64,000 nucleotides of DNA, taken from the NCBI GenBank assembly GCA_035772405.1, contig JAYKKM010000047.1:5054501-5118500 (forward strand), read 5' to 3'. Both the position numbers and the translations under genes were made by a program. The notes under the pieces are model-generated. The model did no database searches. It saw only the letters and a list, made by a program, of their open reading frames with translations, and was not told where the DNA came from. This document shows, piece by piece, positions 60,901-64,000 of this stretch; position 1 is the stretch's first letter, and the number at the start of each line of letters is the position of its first letter. This DNA is from Chrysogorgia sp. JL179-B06. Lineage: Eukaryota; Cnidaria; Anthozoa; Scleralcyonacea; Chrysogorgiidae.

Positions 60901-61323
60901 CGGTTTTAAAAGTTTGCGGAATTTCGACATCATACACGACGTGTTCGGTTGTATAACGATGTTTTAACAGTTCAGATTTGACAGTTCAGATAGAAGGTTG
61001 AATATCCTAGGGGTTCTACAAGAGAAACTGTTCTGAAAAGTTACTCTATTTTGAGTTGTTGTTATTGAGTTATTTATTAGTTATTGTGTAATATGACCTA
61101 TGACGTCACAAGTGCATGTACCCACCATTATGACCAATCTGAAAATGAAGCATATCTTCAAAAGCATATTCTTTAGTTATTTCTAGGATATCCATAATGA
61201 TAAAATTGAAAAAAATCTCACAGACTCTTACCTCATATTCTTCCTGGTAGCCCAAGCCTGTATTCATTCCCAAACGTTCACAATGTACCCTGAATTCAGC
61301 AACCGGAATTGGCTCACGAACTA
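27371..61323 (-). CDS. Receptor-type protein tyrosine phosphatase, complete tandem-phosphatase intracellular region
   Basis: Sixteen minus-strand exons (listed 5' to 3': 61323-61232, 59900-59813, 59604-59528, 58498-58462, 57787-57690, 56013-55894, 54538-54384, 52992-52857, 45392-45240, 43224-43131, 40683-40607, 37158-37027, 33249-33115, 31131-30980, 30179-30044, 27457-27371) join in phase to 588 residues plus stop. D1 (about 1-318) has KNRY (51-54), WPD (187-189), [10 protein letters not shown] (Cys221, Arg227) and the MVQ Q-loop, so it should hydrolyse phosphotyrosine under the membrane. D2 (319-588) has [17 protein letters not shown] and MVT at the equivalent places and is predicted inactive. 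Tandem D1-D2 architecture is diagnostic of receptor PTPs; D2 phrases such as [18 protein letters not shown] resemble the R2A/R2B groups, but the subfamily is not certain. Transmembrane and ectodomain exons are upstream of 61323 and were not found in the window. Confidence 0.95.
27575..27910. repeat. (AAT)n and (AT)n microsatellites
   Basis: AAT/ATA tracts at 27585-27640 and 27705-27757, then an uninterrupted (AT)n run of about 80 bp at 27829-27908. Confidence 0.95.
28200..28560. repeat. Dispersed repeat, copy 1
   Basis: Begins near tagacccggagcgaggggaa, with inverted aaatattaccccgagggatg / catcccgaggggtaatattt, then several cgcgcgtggtatttggtt motifs, and ends near tgactggtcacgtggtacaa. A second copy lies at 55395-55700 in the same orientation. 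It looks like a MITE with an internal hairpin. Confidence 0.7.
28601..28670. repeat. Short inverted repeat
   Basis: cagggatatagcgaaccc and gggttcgctatatcctg face each other across about 30 bp that include ttagggttagggg. Confidence 0.75.
29270..29443. mobile_element. TTAA MITE
   Basis: ttaaggtgaaaactcaaaac pairs with gttttgagtttttaccttaa; the arms continue with aaactctaagcgcgaaaag / cttttcgcgcttagagttt. 174 bp, bordered by TTAA. Confidence 0.87.
29440..29876. mobile_element. Second TTAA element abutting the first
   Basis: Left end ttaactctttcccgaccggc, right end gccggtcaggaaagcgttaa. It shares the TTAA at 29440-29443 with the preceding MITE, so the two inserted at the same tetranucleotide. 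Confidence 0.75.
30044..30179 (-). CDS. RPTP exon 15 (D2 P-loop DGGGKTG)
   Basis: Encodes [40 protein letters not shown] and MVTSL. The phosphate-binding Arg is Lys and the Q-loop Gln is Thr. Acceptor attttag, donor gtaagt. Same length (136 bp) as the D1 counterpart, exon 8. Confidence 0.94.
30980..31131 (-). CDS. RPTP exon 14 (D2, WPE and HC)
   Basis: Encodes [40 protein letters not shown] and [10 protein letters not shown]. Glu replaces the general-acid Asp, as in most RPTP D2 domains. Acceptor tgtttag, donor gtacga. Confidence 0.93.
31709..32535. mobile_element. TIR element, cgacgtctaaa ends
   Basis: Left ggcctggtttagacgtcgaa then ttccgtc, with repeats of atttaatgcgac; right end ggaacttcgacgtctaaatc. 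About 830 bp, no transposase frame. An internal inverted pair (cctttctatctctcgattt with the complementary stretch near 32120-32150) suggests nested symmetry. Confidence 0.7.
33115..33249 (-). CDS. RPTP exon 13 (D2, KYWTE)
   Basis: 45 codons: [45 protein letters not shown]. The acceptor may be the first or second of two adjacent CAGs (33249 or 33246), a possible NAGNAG site adding or dropping one Gln. Donor gtaagta. More diverged than D1. Confidence 0.88.
33584..33840. repeat. Arm A of a long-range inverted repeat
   Basis: ttcatgaggaaaagaccaag through ctgctcgtttattaaacagt is the inverted, diverged copy of 38850-39075. The pair encloses about 5 kb with RPTP exon 12 and the 14-bp minisatellite. 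Confidence 0.8.
33905..36705. repeat. 14-bp minisatellite (ggacgttagtatta)n, split by a LINE
   Basis: About 120 units at 33905-35605 and about 28 at 36299-36700. Variants include gtaata, gttagtattagtgt and gtatacgttagtatt, clustered in blocks. The two parts were one array before a retrotransposon fragment inserted at 35605-36299. It lies in the intron between RPTP exons 12 and 13. Confidence 0.97.
35605..36299 (+). mobile_element. 5'-truncated LINE 3' end (CR1/L2-like)
   Basis: Encodes the reverse transcriptase tail: [46 protein letters not shown] and [20 protein letters not shown]; after a frame change, [20 protein letters not shown] and [15 protein letters not shown] then stop. It ends in a (ATT)n tail at 36268-36299 instead of poly(A). 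Inserted in the 14-bp array. Confidence 0.9.
37027..37158 (-). CDS. RPTP exon 12 (D2, [19 protein letters not shown])
   Basis: 44 codons: [44 protein letters not shown]. In D2 this block is one exon, whereas D1 uses two (exons 4 and 5). Acceptor ttcttcag, donor gtaagat. Confidence 0.95.
37468..37539 (+). repeat. tRNA-like sequence (probable SINE head or tRNA pseudogene)
   Basis: 72 nt with tRNA geometry: the 7-bp acceptor stem atctcgg/ccgggat pairs fully (one G-U), the A box resembles tagcgcaatgg, the B box ggttcgattcc is perfect, and the T arm is 5 bp with one mismatch. The anticodon arm does not pair, so a working tRNA is unlikely; a Pol III-driven SINE is the better reading. Confidence 0.6.
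37738..38517. mobile_element. TIR element, gcagggttttatccaagcac ends
   Basis: Left end gcagggttttatccaagcac, then ttgaggttaggtcc; right end is the inverse (aagtgcttggataaaaccct, gc). About 780 bp, no transposase. The interior includes tggacctagaaa / tttctaggtcc, a small hairpin. Confidence 0.85.
38850..39080. repeat. Arm B of a long-range inverted repeat
   Basis: tgtttaataaacgagcagca through ttcctcatgaattattaatg is the inverted partner of 33584-33840, at about 80-90% identity by eye. Confidence 0.8.
39791..40272. mobile_element. Foldback MITE, TTAAAGTGCACCTGAC ends
   Basis: Ends ttaaagtgcacctgacatca and tgatgtcaggtgcactttaa. Arms of about 180 bp include agatatatcagtttgtttga. A second member is at 53181-53792. 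Open frames in both copies are shadows of the repeat. Confidence 0.93.
40607..40683 (-). CDS. RPTP exon 11 (D2, [10 protein letters not shown])
   Basis: Encodes [20 protein letters not shown] then NASFVD. Acceptor ttatcgcag, donor gtaagtt. Length and phase equal exon 3. Confidence 0.94.
40780..40850 (-). ncRNA. Hammerhead ribozyme in the Penelope-like 3' region
   Basis: The minus strand has CTGATGAG, a helix II hairpin (tgaggt-att-acctca), then TGAAAC: the conserved core order. Helix III is a 3-bp ACA/TGT stem with loop gatt, followed by the cleavage triplet GTA (predicted cut between 40792 and 40791). Helix I pairs aactc with gagtt and, past an internal loop, acatgt with acatgt. Short helix III and location in an element terminal repeat are known hallmarks of hammerheads in Penelope-like elements. 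The one weakness is a G-U closing pair next to GAAA. Confidence 0.8.
40940..41580 (-). pseudogene. Penelope-like element, RT edge joined to GIY-YIG domain (internally deleted)
   Basis: Starts in the RT thumb region (VVNFLDVT), then [20 protein letters not shown], a Cys cluster ([14 protein letters not shown]), [51 protein letters not shown] and [16 protein letters not shown]. The YVGLT...R..NH...F pattern and the later E resemble the GIY-YIG nuclease of Penelope-like elements. A deletion removes the sequence between FLDVT and SYSC. Ends at a stop near 40940. Confidence 0.85.
41578..42540 (+). pseudogene. Penelope-like element, RT C-terminal part plus GIY-YIG domain (5'-truncated)
   Basis: [61 protein letters not shown] and [10 protein letters not shown] belong to the RT thumb/linker; then, in another frame, [54 protein letters not shown] and [12 protein letters not shown]. 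The frame change coincides with a tandem duplication of aaagttatagttgtgt at about 41968-41999. The 3' end reaches a truncated hammerhead (CTGATGAG at 42640-42647) cut off by (TA)n. Confidence 0.88.
42619..42656 (+). ncRNA. Truncated hammerhead ribozyme, plus-strand copy
   Basis: acatgtacaatgattaaact, then cctgatgagtgaggtatta, matches the 5' half of the minus-strand hammerhead and then passes directly into (TA)n. The GAAAC half and helix III are missing, so no cleavage is possible. Confidence 0.75.
42652..42935. repeat. (AT)n microsatellites
   Basis: Two long (AT)n runs (42652-42718 and 42883-42930) flank about 160 bp of unique sequence. The first abuts the truncated Penelope-like copy. Confidence 0.97.
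43131..43224 (-). CDS. RPTP exon 10 (start of D2, KNRS)
   Basis: Encodes [20 protein letters not shown] then [11 protein letters not shown]. The pTyr-loop Tyr is replaced by Ser (residue 344 of the partial protein). Acceptor ctttgtag, donor gtgagt. Confidence 0.92.
43744..45184. mobile_element. TTAAAGTGTCACTGAG foldback element with a large middle
   Basis: Left end ttaaagtgtcactgagacga, right end tcgtctcagtgacactttaa. Subterminal pairs include cgtccgccattaaatta / taattttaatggcggacg and gacgtcatagtcttaac / gttaagactatgtcgtc. About 950 bp between the arms is unrelated, AT-rich, and may be a nested insertion. It ends 55 bp from RPTP exon 9. Confidence 0.85.
45240..45392 (-). CDS. RPTP exon 9 (D1 C-terminus and D1-D2 linker)
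   Basis: 51 codons: [62 protein letters not shown] is the final D1 helix. The 7.5-kb intron before it carries a hAT fragment and a relic DNA transposon. Confidence 0.94.
45588..47632 (-). mobile_element. DNA transposon with relic protein
   Basis: TIRs agggacttgtcagaaattag (45589) and ctaatttctgacaagtccct (to 47632), continuing into G-runs and C-runs inside. The interior carries a decayed minus-strand gene (see 45930-46900). Length about 2 kb; the superfamily was not determined. Confidence 0.8.
45930..46900 (-). pseudogene. Transposase-like relic protein
   Basis: Minus-strand segments, broken by stops and frame changes, read [95 protein letters not shown], and then an open stretch (46401 to 46075) through [20 protein letters not shown]. 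The frame resumes after an in-frame TAA with [20 protein letters not shown]. The phrase [16 protein letters not shown] resembles the conserved last-acidic-residue region of a cnidarian transposon protein I recall, but the family name is uncertain. Confidence 0.65.
47690..47750 (+). repeat. tRNA-like fragment with B box
   Basis: ggttacgggttcgatcccca contains a perfect Pol III B box (ggttcgatccc) with an imperfect T stem; the upstream part (gttagacaagttggtccgag) could be a decayed A-box half. Probably a SINE remnant. Confidence 0.4.
48134..48355 (+). pseudogene. hAT transposase C-terminal dimerisation fragment
   Basis: [20 protein letters not shown] then [12 protein letters not shown], an in-frame TAA, and [39 protein letters not shown] before [24 protein letters not shown] is the well-known hAT C-terminal signature. 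The catalytic core is absent. It lies in the intron between RPTP exons 8 and 9. Confidence 0.88.
48360..49740. other. Intronic sequence with transposon-end debris
   Basis: 48780-48920 (tttcccggggtagtatccct, ccacccctcccccacccaca) and 49285-49385 (tttttctggggtgcatgccc) are of the kind found at ends of decayed hAT-like MITEs. 49595-49635 repeats attgattg. No gene recognised. Confidence 0.4.
49800..51300. mobile_element. Large inverted-repeat element with internal direct repeats
   Basis: 49845-49910 (cgcgattcaaattgaaatgt, caacatccccca) is inverted at 51225-51290, and 50005-50043 (gagttcttatcagaagtaaa) is inverted at 50735-50772. Inside, 50270-50420 and 50560-50715 are diverged direct repeats sharing tctggcggtcg, ggtcatatttcaaatc and ttcgaacttcacg-like text. 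Frames here are not convincing genes. Confidence 0.6.
52095..52165 (-). repeat. tRNA-like fragment (SINE remnant)
   Basis: On the minus strand, gtggtctagtctatgagctg followed by ggagacacaggttcaaatcc carries a B box (ggttcaaatcc) and a plausible T stem (caggt...cctgg). The 5' half is too divergent for a working tRNA. Confidence 0.45.
52857..52992 (-). CDS. RPTP exon 8 (D1 P-loop AGVGRTG)
   Basis: Begins with the last base of Ser, then [40 protein letters not shown] and MVQVE. With exon 7 it completes [10 protein letters not shown]; the Q-loop Gln follows MV. Acceptor attttag, donor gtgtga. Confidence 0.95.
53181..53792. mobile_element. Foldback MITE, second copy of the 39791 family
   Basis: Ends ttaaagtgcccctgacctca and tgaggtcaggggcactttaa. 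It differs from the 39791 copy mainly by about 130 bp inserted in the loop (around 53455-53585, containing tccaaccaatcacaga-like direct repeats). Confidence 0.93.
54113..54208. repeat. (ACATT)n microsatellite
   Basis: About 19 perfect pentanucleotide units, flanked on both sides by gaaagaaagatacatta, which suggests the array grew inside a short duplicated segment. Confidence 0.97.
54384..54538 (-). CDS. RPTP exon 7 (D1 WPD loop and HC of the P-loop)
   Basis: Encodes [40 protein letters not shown] and [11 protein letters not shown], ending inside the Ser codon after the catalytic Cys. The general-acid Asp is present. Acceptor ttttacag, donor gtttgc. Confidence 0.95.
54567..55020. mobile_element. 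Foldback element, TTAAAGTGC family member
   Basis: Left end ttaaagtgcttatgacccca. Arms pair through gaatgccaacattttttatgatttgag-type sequence (54633-54660) and its inverse near 54930-54960, and through gttgatgttctttaaa with its inverse. The right end is rearranged (aaataaagtgcgaa). Confidence 0.75.
55395..55700. repeat. Dispersed repeat, copy 2
   Basis: cccgagcgaggggaatgcca, aaatattac...gggatgatatatcatccc, cttgaacattgtcttgaaat, cgcgcgtggtattcgagctc and ttgactagtcacgtggtaca correspond in order to 28205-28560. Several deletions separate the copies. Confidence 0.75.
55727..55846. mobile_element. Short MITE, aaaggacattggcaac ends
   Basis: aaaggacattggcaacaaaa and tatgttgccaatgtccttta form terminal inverted repeats about 120 bp apart. 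The 56999-57462 foldback ends with the related aaaggatattggcaac, so they may be one family. Confidence 0.75.
55894..56013 (-). CDS. RPTP exon 6 (D1, YWPQ)
   Basis: 40 codons: [20 protein letters not shown] then [20 protein letters not shown]. Matches the C..YWP strand region of D1. Acceptor ttttgtag, donor gtttgtt. Confidence 0.92.
56390..56960 (-). mobile_element. 5'-truncated LINE 3' end
   Basis: Minus-strand frame of 137 codons: [60 protein letters not shown], and near the end [20 protein letters not shown]. These are the typical C-terminal residues of LINE polymerases ([10 protein letters not shown], WxxLxxRR, FFPRTIxxWNxLP). The 3' part is AT-rich down to about 56390 and includes ctacatctacat repeats. 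Confidence 0.88.
56999..57462. mobile_element. Foldback MITE
   Basis: aaaggatattggcaacaaaa and ttttgttgtcaatgtgtcct face each other; arms of about 180 bp pair through ttgtctaatatgaaagaact and gtgcagggtagaggattttc with their inverses. The loop of about 90 bp contains tatctcagtgataac. Confidence 0.88.
57690..57787 (-). CDS. RPTP exon 5 (D1, DFWRMIWE)
   Basis: Encodes [20 protein letters not shown] then [12 protein letters not shown]. Acceptor accctttag lies about 20 bp from a 19-bp minisatellite (57812-58215) that has expanded right up to the branch-site region. Donor gtttgtg. Confidence 0.93.
57812..58215. repeat. 19-bp minisatellite beside an exon
   Basis: About 21 nearly identical units of ctatagtcgtatataactg. 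The array ends about 25 bp upstream (in gene direction) of the acceptor of RPTP exon 5 and therefore occupies its usual branch-point zone. Every unit supplies actatag on the minus strand, a potential decoy acceptor. Confidence 0.97.
58462..58498 (-). CDS. RPTP exon 4 (37-bp microexon, D1)
   Basis: Encodes [12 protein letters not shown] plus one base of the next Gly. Acceptor cacttaag, donor gtatgc. Its placement restores the GF..FIASQ-GPIKST sequence expected in the fold; without it the phases of exons 3 and 5 do not fit. Confidence 0.88.
58795..59440. repeat. 12-bp minisatellite (ggcaggaagaca)n split by a MITE
   Basis: Units of ggcaggaagaca with gagcaca variants at 58795-59085 and 59290-59440. 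The interruption is the 194-bp element at 59091-59284. Long open frames in this region (Cys/Leu/Pro or Gly/Arg/Lys repeats) are products of the repeat. Confidence 0.93.
59091..59284. mobile_element. MITE with CCCTAA-rich interior
   Basis: TIRs aggctaaaagggatgactca and gagtcatcccttttagcct. The interior is degenerate telomere-like text (taaccctaatcc, aacctaaccctaacc). The flanks cagtgagacggtg and cagtgagacaggtg may be a target duplication or neighbouring repeat units. A related end occurs at 4930-4972. Confidence 0.8.
59528..59604 (-). CDS. RPTP exon 3 (D1, [10 protein letters not shown])
   Basis: Encodes [20 protein letters not shown] then NANYIN. 77 bp, the same length and phase as the D2 counterpart at 40607-40683, showing the ancient internal duplication. 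Longer open frames through here are intron read-through. Confidence 0.95.
59813..59900 (-). CDS. RPTP exon 2 (D1 pTyr-loop, KNRY)
   Basis: Encodes [20 protein letters not shown] then KNRYNNIHA. The KNRY segment fixes the depth of the substrate pocket. Acceptor tttctttcag, donor gtaagt. Confidence 0.92.
60100..61231. other. RPTP intron, no gene recognised
   Basis: AT-rich with T-runs (60715-60760). Short frames in several phases without recognisable domains. Motifs such as gaaagaactcctgaaacaat, aagaatggctttt recall arm sequences of the TTAAAGTG foldback at 18025, so a decayed relative may be present. Confidence 0.4.
61232..61323 (-). CDS. RPTP exon 1 of window (juxtamembrane wedge, EEYE)
   Basis: Encodes [20 protein letters not shown] then [10 protein letters not shown], the helix that precedes D1. 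Donor gtaagag. The acceptor is either tucked at 61324 or three bases later (61321); the phase is the same. Confidence 0.88.
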
Positions 61324-61564
61324 CTGAACATAATAAAAGTTATTAATAAATGACGTTAACTTTCTGTGCGAAAGTTATATGTCGGCGTATTAGGAATAAC
61401 TAATGTATATGAAAGGAAATTTGCAGTTTGGTAAAATATATTTATTATGAATGAAATTCCTACACCAACTGCAATACAACATTTCCACGTCCACGCACTA
61501 AAATATGACACACACACAAACTTGACGTAATGAACCATATATTATGTCCGGTTCAATGGTTTCA

Positions 61565-62125
61565 TCACTCAAGCCGTCGAAATGGGGAAACGTTACATCA
61601 CGGGCGGTGAGGGAGGTTGAGCACGCCATTTATCCCGGTCAGCGGCAAGCAATCGTCATCTGGACGGTTAACCTTTCATGTTACTCCATCACCAAATGAA
61701 TCGAGGTATATAATCGTCATGAAATAACCGCTAACCCCAAAACAACTTAGATCCTAACCCCCACCTAATGAGTTTTCTAACCCTAACCCCCCACCTTAAG
61801 TGTCTTCCTAACCCTCCCACCTCGATTCCCTTGATGTTATCCGGTGATGTTTATATTGGTGATGGAGTAACATGAACTAGGTTATCCATCTGGACGATCT
61901 TTTTTAGTATCCGCGAGAGATGCCTATATTATGATATACATCATAGAACTGCATGCTAACCCCAAAACAACTTAAAAAAACTAAGTAAAAATCCTATTAA
62001 TAACCTCAGATCAGTGCTTAATACTAATAAAAGGATCGTCCAGAAGACGATTGCTTGCCGCTGACCCGGATAAATGGCGTGCTCACCCTCCCTCTCCGCC
62101 CGTGATGTAACGTTTTCGGTTGAAA
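61565..62125. repeat. Inverted pair with telomere-like stretch between
   Basis: 61573-61662 (acgttacatcacgggcggtg, gcacgccatttatccc, gtcagcggcaagcaatcgtc) is inverted at 62038-62117. Between them are runs of ctaaccctaacccccc and cttcctaaccctcc, plus an inner inverted pair (catgttactccatcaccaaat with gtgatggagtaacatgaa). The right arm continues into Penelope-like tail sequence (gaaacgtcagtcac at 62124). Confidence 0.75.
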
Positions 62126-62364
62126 CGTCAGTCACCAACAATAGTCTTACTCAAGACTACAACAACCCGGATGATCAACTTCACACTTCTGATATAAATA
62201 TGCTTGTTGTATATTTCCCATATTATGTCAATGCACGTTAGCTATTATTTTTTCGTGCAGTATATACGAGGCTTTTCCTTATAACTTGAACAATCAAGAA
62301 ATAAGAGAATCTCAATGTGTCGAAAAATACTTAAGTAAGAGTACTTACGTGTATTAATGGACGA

Positions 62365-62500
62365 CGTTTCGGACGATGTGTCCTTCTTCAGGTCAGGTCG
62401 TCTGAGGAGTATCATTAGAAATGTGAAGTTGATCGTCCAGGTTGTTGTAGTGACTGACGTTTCGACGGCCTCAGCGGCGGTCATCTTCAGAGTCAAGTAA
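62365..62500 (-). promoter_or_regulatory. Penelope-like tail with two hammerhead-like motifs
   Basis: Two stretches share CTGAAGA, a hairpin, then GAAACGTC: one around 62459-62490 (hairpin arms gaccgcc / ggccgtc, one mismatch) and one around 62365-62395 (ggac-acatc-gtcc). The order matches a hammerhead core with U7 changed to A (a tolerant position), but there is an extra base before helix II and helix I is not evident, so catalytic activity is doubtful. Confidence 0.4.
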
Positions 62501-62689
62501 AGGGTGTTTGTCAGGTTTGCCTATATTTATAGACCTCTTTCATAATGGAGGCCAATCTAAATATTCTTTTAGTCTTTCTGACCTCGTTACAAAGCAAAGT
62601 GGTTTATGTTCCAAGTTGGCATACCAACTTTCTAATGTAAGTAGCTGTTCGTAGTTGGTACTAAAGGCGATACATTCAGCCGAGTCCTA

Positions 62690-63670
62690 GTCAATGTCGT
62701 GTTCCGTTTGTACGTACGTGGTGTTCAGCAATGTGATTAATTCTTTCCTCGATTCTAGTAGCACGTTTGTGTTCAGCTATTCTTTTTCAGCTAATTTTTA
62801 GGTTTCTGCCGGTCTCACCAATATGTGTCCTGGCAGTGGCGCATTTGATCTTGTAAATTACACCTTGTCTTTCGTGAGGTTGTTTCGCGTTGGTCAGTTG
62901 TAGTATCGCGACTCTGTTTAGTTTATAACCTGTATTTTCTACCATCAAACTTTACACTCTCGAACATACTACGACATATTGACAATAACAATATCAACTC
63001 CCTCTTTGTGTCCGAGTTAGTTATTAATGACGTAATCTATCATTCCGATACGACATCATTATATGTCGCAAAGTGGTCATAGGTTTGTGGGCTACTGCAC
63101 GTATGTTGTAAGGTCGTGCAATGCATCTGATGTACCTTTAATGTATGGTATTGTTGCTGTTGTCACGGTTATACTGCTGTCGGACTCGTTGGTCTCATTG
63201 TTTTTGTGGTTGTACCATCTAAGGTTAGTATTGTAGTTGTGTTTGTGAAACACGAGCCGAAGATATTCGTTTTCGTTGCGTATATTTTCGGGTGAATCGC
63301 AAATAAGTTGTGCTCGTCTCGTCAAAGTCTTGATGGTTGTTGTTTTGTGTACCGTAGGGTTGTAGGATGATTCATCAAGTAGTCTGTCAGTGTGTTGGTT
63401 TTCTGTGAACACTTGTCCTTAGTTTGTTCTTGTCACGTGTCACTAAACAGTCTAGAAAAGGAAGATCGATTTCTTCAGTAAATTGTGGTTGAAGTAAAGT
63501 TGTTAGGTATTTGGAGAGTTCGTAGCATGGGTATTTCAGGTTTGTTAAGTTTAGGTAATCCGTGCAGTTTAGGCGGTCGAGGCACAGAACTATCTAAGCC
63601 GTGATAGTAAGTTTGTAAGTTAATAGCGTTTGTCTTTCTCACTGTCAGAACATTTTGTTGTTGAGTTTAC
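62690..63670 (-). pseudogene. Penelope-like element coding remnant (RT, thumb, GIY-YIG)
   Basis: Read on the minus strand, with frame changes: PPKLHGLPKLNKPEIPML (RT), EEIDLPFLDCLVTRDKNKLR, TENQHTDRLLDESSYNPTVH, KTTTIKTLTRRAQLICDSPE (thumb), NENEYLRLVFHKHNYNTN, and then near 62815-62890 GVIYKIKCATARTHIGETGR, the GIY-YIG nuclease start, which runs into stops. The RT palm with the catalytic Asp residues is deleted (jump near 63480). Definitely inactive. Confidence 0.85.
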
Positions 63671-63676
63671 GTTGGA

Positions 63677-64000
63677 GTGATGGCGTTGCTTACGTTAGTA
63701 ACACGTGATAAGAACAAACTAAGGACAGTGTTTACAGAAATTAAATCAACACACACTGAAAGACTAGTAGATGAATCATCCTACAACCGGACGGTGCACA
63801 AAGAAACAACAATCAAGACATTGACAAGACGAGAACAACTTATTTGCGATTCACCAGAAACTCTACGCAACGAAAACGAATATCTTCGGCCTGTGTTTCG
63901 CAAAAAACAACCACAATAACTTTATTGAACGGAACAACCACAAAAACAATGAGACCAAGGAGACCGACAGAAATATAACCGTGACAATAGCAAACAATAC
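63677..64000 (+). pseudogene. Penelope-like element RT/thumb fragment, plus copy (runs off window)
   Basis: LTLVTRDKNKLRTVFTEIKS, THTERLVDESSYNRTVHKET, TIKTLTRREQLICDSPETLR, NENEYLRPVFRKKQ then stop, with clear similarity to the minus-strand copy. Sequence continues in another frame to the window end, so frame breaks are present here too. 5'-truncated at the same motif as its partner. Confidence 0.85.

Larger units (their letters stand above)
62121..64000. mobile_element. Second head-to-head Penelope-like element pair
   Basis: A minus-strand copy runs from about 63670 down to 62380 and a plus-strand copy starts at about 63676 and leaves the window at 64000. The two meet within the same coding motif (LVTRDKNKLRT). 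A further plus-strand tail fragment at 62121-62200 (gaaacgtcagtcac, gatcaacttcacacttctg) mirrors the minus-strand tail at 62380-62465, making a tail-to-tail pair as well. Confidence 0.82.

Noticed and set aside
62245..62496. A hydrophobic stretch (TINFTFLMILLRRPDLKK) as the missing RPTP transmembrane exon
   Set aside because: The hydrophobic run is too short and the DNA matches a Penelope-like tail that also occurs in the opposite orientation at 62121-62200.

Overview
The window is metazoan nuclear DNA: coding sequence is split into short exons with GT/AG borders, introns are long, and transposon and satellite content is very high. There are no bacterial operons. The repeat types (Penelope-like elements with a C-terminal GIY-YIG nuclease, many TTAA- or TTAAAGTG-ended foldback MITEs, hAT relics, CR1/L2-type LINEs) together with a two-domain receptor phosphatase fit a marine invertebrate, most likely an anthozoan cnidarian. 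That placement is an inference from recalled families, not a search result.

Two host genes are clear. (1) Plus strand, 2310-9589: the last five exons of PPWD1, a spliceosome-associated WD40/cyclophilin protein. Only the cyclophilin half is here and its active-site residues are present. (2) Minus strand, 61323-27371: sixteen phase-consistent exons encoding the complete intracellular part of a receptor-type tyrosine phosphatase (588 residues to the stop). D1 looks catalytically intact. D2 has lost all four signature features (KNRY Tyr, WPD Asp, P-loop Arg, Q-loop Gln) and is a pseudophosphatase. The ectodomain and membrane segment are not in the window. The 3' ends of the two genes face each other across about 18 kb of repeats.

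Layout. 1-2095: 28-bp minisatellite. 2310-9589: PPWD1 3' half; its last intron holds a 2.4-kb element with terminal inverted repeats (TIRs) whose end motif has expanded into about 88 copies of a 17-bp unit. 9590-27370: no confident host gene; a roughly 700-bp palindrome, several TIR elements, a pogo-like MITE, an AT-rich block (17.7-25.2 kb) with decayed reading frames of unknown, possibly viral or large-transposon origin, and an internally deleted LINE. 27371-61323: phosphatase exons among introns full of foldback elements, a 14-bp minisatellite interrupted by a LINE 3' end, a head-to-head Penelope-like pair with a recognisable hammerhead ribozyme, a relic DNA transposon (45.6-47.6 kb), a hAT fragment and several satellites. 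61.5-64 kb: a second head-to-head Penelope-like pair running off the window end.

The two host genes have no evident functional link. The dominant story is repeat biology: repeated creation of inverted structures (foldback MITEs, head-to-head retroelements) and amplification of short motifs inside introns.
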